Assembly (NCBI GenBank): GCA_963775805.1
Contig: CAVZKG010000001.1
Span: 2,914,001 to 2,978,000 of the forward strand
Direction: 5' to 3'
Origin: JAFAMB01 sp963775805
Lineage (GTDB): Bacteria; Verrucomicrobiota; Verrucomicrobiia; Chthoniobacterales; JAFAMB01
DNA: 64,000 nucleotides
The position numbers and the translations under genes are program-made. How positions within the stretch are numbered: position 1 is the first letter of the stretch; each line of letters opens with the position of its first letter. The notes beneath the pieces are model-generated. The model was not told where the DNA came from and searched no databases. It saw nothing but the letters and a program-made list of their open reading frames with translations. Below are positions 61,722 to 64,000 of the stretch, one piece after another.

Positions 61722-63971
61722 TTACTGCGAAGTTACCTGAAGCTTCTTTAAATGCTCGTCTAGCTTTGCTTCACTAAATCGGCCTTCCGAGAATGCGCTA
61801 ACCTTGTAGATGGGCATGTCTTCCAAAAAAGCGCGTACCGCCATATCCTGCTCATCCGGATTTCCCATCTCAAAACCGTCTATCAGATCATTATACAGGC
61901 TTTGAGCTTTCGGATGCTTTCTCACCTCTTTGAGCAACGAGTCACGGGTGATCACGGGAAGGGTTTCGTCTGTGATCTCCAGTTCAATGCTTTGCTTCAA
62001 TCGCAGGTCCGTTGAGGACGCGCATACCATGATTTCAAACGCCCCAGGATTCACCATCCAATCCTTTGTGACGTTGTCGAAATACGCGAAGTCGCGCTTT
62101 TGGAGTGTGAAGCTCAGCGTTGTCTCTTCGCCCGGTTCCAGTGAAACTTTCTGAAAATCCTTCAATTCCTTTTCTGGGCGCACAACTTTCGGATTCTGTT
62201 CTCGAATGTAAAGTTGCGCTATTTCCTTACCCGCCACCGGACCACAATTCTTTATATTGAACGAAACCTGTACGCTCTGCTTGTCATTGAATTTCGTTGG
62301 CGTCACATTGAAGTTCGAGTAGTCGAAGTTCGTGTAACTCAGTCCGAATCCGAATGGGAAAAGCGGAGCTCGCTCGCGGGAATCATAATGTCGGTACCCA
62401 ATAAAAATCCCTTCACCGTAATTGGCTTCCCTGTTGCGCCCCGGAAAATCGGGAAAGCAGGGTGTATCTTCGAGTCGCTCGGGGAACGATTCTGAGAGCT
62501 TGCCCGACGGATTTTCTTTCCCGCTCAGGATGTCGGCAATTGCGCCTCCGCCGGCCTGCCCACCGAGCCATGCTTCGACGATCACTGGAACGCGATCCGC
62601 CCACGGCATTGTAACCGCCGCTCCATTCAAGAGAACGATCACAACTTTGGGTTGGGCAGCTGCAACGGATTCGATCAGAAGATTGTGTCCAACGGGCAGA
62701 TCCAAAGAGGAACGATCGATGCCTTCGCATTCGTAACTACCAGGCAGACCCGCAAAAAGGATGACGACATCGGAAGCTTTTGCATGTTTAACTGCTTCGA
62801 CAATGAGCGCATCGTTTGTCATTCCGTCTTCTGTGTAGCCCTCGGCATAGATCAACGAAGAATGATTGCCTACACAGTTTGCTATCTCATCATATGCTGC
62901 CGCAACGCGCGTGGCGTTGACTTGCGAACTACCTGCTCCTTGGTACCTCGGTTTTTTGGCGAATCCGCCAATGATTGCGATCGTTTTTTGCTGCTCAAAA
63001 TTCAGCGGAAGTAGAGAGTTCTCATTTTTGAGTAGTACGATGCTCTCAGCCGCAGCACGTCTGGCTAGCGCGTTGTTCCGTTCAGCGTCAAAGTTAGAAC
63101 CAAGTTTTCGTAGATCATCGGCCTTCAGGATGACGGCGAGGAGCGGAGCGAGTACATCGTCGACCTTTCCGTCGGCAATTTCCCCGGAATGGACCGCCTC
63201 TACGATTTTGTTTGGGTGATAGTTACCGCTGCCGGGCATTTCGAGACTAAGTCCTGCGTTTACTGACGCCGCGCCGTCATGCACTGCTCCCCAATCGGAA
63301 ACTACAAACCCTTGGAAACCCCATTCGCCTCGGAGAATCTCTTCTAATAGAAATATACTTTCGGTCGCGTGCTCGTTGTTCACGAGGTTGTACGCAGCCA
63401 TGACCGACCAAGGCTGAGCCTCCTTAACGGCGATTTCAAATGCTGGCAGGTATATCTCCCTGAGCGTCCGCTCATCCACTTTGGAATTTGCAGACATGCG
63501 TTCAAATTCCTGATTGTTGGCAGCATAATGTTTCAATGAAGTGCCAATGCCCTTGCTTTGGACACCCTGAATGTACGCGGCCGCCATTCTCCCAGCCAAA
63601 ACCGGATCTTCAGAAAAGTATTCGAAATTCCTGCCGCCCAATGGAGAGCGCTTCATATTGACGCCAGGACCCAAAAGAATTTGAACATCATTTGCCCGAC
63701 ATTCTTCTGCGAGACCAACACCCACCTGGCGCATCAAATTTATGTCCCACGACGACGCCAACGCTGAAGCAGTTGGAAAACAGGTGGCCGGCACACTGGT
63801 CGGTAATCCCCCTCCCTCAACCTTGCGGAGCCCGTGTGGGCCATCGAATATGGAGATGGCTGGAATTCCCAAGCGATCAATTCCGTGTGTGTGCCACCAC
63901 CCGTCACCCGACATAAGAGTTGCCTTCTCTTTCAAAGTCATTTGGCCGAGCAGGGCCTTTGCCTTAGACAT
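61722..63971 (-). CDS. Glycoside hydrolase family 3 beta-glucosidase
   Basis: This product of about 749 residues starts at ATG 63971 (MSKAKALLGQMTLKEKATLM); an ATG at 63983 adds four residues. The N-terminal TIM barrel carries FDGPHGLRK, KHYAANNQEFERM and the nucleophile Asp in FVVSDWGAVHDG. The second alpha/beta domain includes GSYECEGIDRSSLDLP and DILSGKENPSGKLSESFPER. A fibronectin-III-like C-terminal domain follows (VSLEPGEETTLSFTLQKRDF). No signal peptide is seen, so it probably acts on imported oligosaccharides in the cytoplasm. It runs to within 20 bp of the window edge but is complete. Confidence 0.92.
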   Translation of the reverse strand: MSKAKALLGQMTLKEKATLMSGDGWWHTHGIDRLGIPAISIFDGPHGLRKVEGGGLPTSVPATCFPTASALASSWDINLMRQVGVGLAEECRANDVQILLGPGVNMKRSPLGGRNFEYFSEDPVLAGRMAAAYIQGVQSKGIGTSLKHYAANNQEFERMSANSKVDERTLREIYLPAFEIAVKEAQPWSVMAAYNLVNNEHATESIFLLEEILRGEWGFQGFVVSDWGAVHDGAASVNAGLSLEMPGSGNYHPNKIVEAVHSGEIADGKVDDVLAPLLAVILKADDLRKLGSNFDAERNNALARRAAAESIVLLKNENSLLPLNFEQQKTIAIIGGFAKKPRYQGAGSSQVNATRVAAAYDEIANCVGNHSSLIYAEGYTEDGMTNDALIVEAVKHAKASDVVILFAGLPGSYECEGIDRSSLDLPVGHNLLIESVAAAQPKVVIVLLNGAAVTMPWADRVPVIVEAWLGGQAGGGAIADILSGKENPSGKLSESFPERLEDTPCFPDFPGRNREANYGEGIFIGYRHYDSRERAPLFPFGFGLSYTNFDYSNFNVTPTKFNDKQSVQVSFNIKNCGPVAGKEIAQLYIREQNPKVVRPEKELKDFQKVSLEPGEETTLSFTLQKRDFAYFDNVTKDWMVNPGAFEIMVCASSTDLRLKQSIELEITDETLPVITRDSLLKEVRKHPKAQSLYNDLIDGFEMGNPDEQDMAVRAFLEDMPIYKVSAFSEGRFSEAKLDEHLKKLQVTSQ

Positions 63972-64000
63972 GTAATCGAGCAACTCCTTCGGAGTCGAAT

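Overview
The window reads as a chromosomal segment of a free-living, probably soil or freshwater, Gram-negative heterotroph of mid GC content. Signal peptides, a Tat-dependent periplasmic reductase, a VgrG/PAAR/RHS export cluster, giant TIR/kinase and WD40 proteins, UbiD, NDH-2 and a GH3 glucosidase together fit a Verrucomicrobiota- or Acidobacteriota-like genome. No rRNA or single-copy phylogenetic marker is present, so this placement is only an inference. Most genes lack a strong Shine-Dalgarno sequence.

Layout. 0.2-6 kb: a carbohydrate ABC uptake locus on the minus strand (AraC regulator, solute-binding protein, two permeases) whose last permease is split by an IS3-family element (copy 1). 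6-9.7 kb: two aldo/keto reductases and decayed gene ends. 9.7-11.4 kb: the MsrP/MsrQ methionine sulfoxide repair pair. 11.7-15.6 kb: a 1315-residue TIR - Ser/Thr kinase - pseudokinase - membrane helix - sugar-binding-protein fusion, the most unusual gene here. 15.9-22.8 kb: a gene graveyard around an intact UbiD-type decarboxylase. It holds two fragments of tyrosine recombinase, ends of FGGY kinase, LuxR regulator, trypsin-like peptidase and metallophosphoesterase genes, fragments of tRNA-Ser and tRNA-Thr, a second nearly identical IS3-family element in opposite orientation, and three of the five copies of a 130-150 bp dispersed repeat. 22.8-26 kb: an NDH-2-like oxidoreductase with its own membrane module, overlapping a membrane protein that carries three copies of the same module. 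26-32.4 kb: an unknown protein, a divergent LysR/quinone-oxidoreductase pair and a beta-lactamase-like/alpha-beta hydrolase fusion. 32.6-43.2 kb: a contact-dependent toxin operon (VgrG, TPR adaptor, PAAR, RHS with a C-terminal deaminase-like toxin, SUKH immunity) with two divergently placed HExxH-type proteins. 43.3-44.3 kb: three truncated enzyme genes fused end to end. 44.5-64 kb: MFS transporter, small HTH protein, 16-repeat WD40 membrane protein, YHS protein, short-chain dehydrogenase, a hybrid-input histidine kinase with its response regulator, secreted proteins, HU, GNAT and a GH3 beta-glucosidase.

How the parts relate. Sugar acquisition recurs: the ABC locus, the remnant of a second solute-binding gene, the kinase with a periplasmic sugar-binding domain, the FGGY kinase remnant and the GH3 enzyme. 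The TIR-kinase fusion may couple extracytoplasmic ligand sensing to cytoplasmic phosphorylation and possibly NAD consumption; this is inferred from domain order only. The VgrG-to-SUKH genes overlap or abut and are almost certainly one transcription unit delivering one toxin with its immunity protein. The many truncated genes, IS copies and dispersed repeats between 6 and 23 kb and at 43-44 kb show repeated insertion, deletion and recombination.
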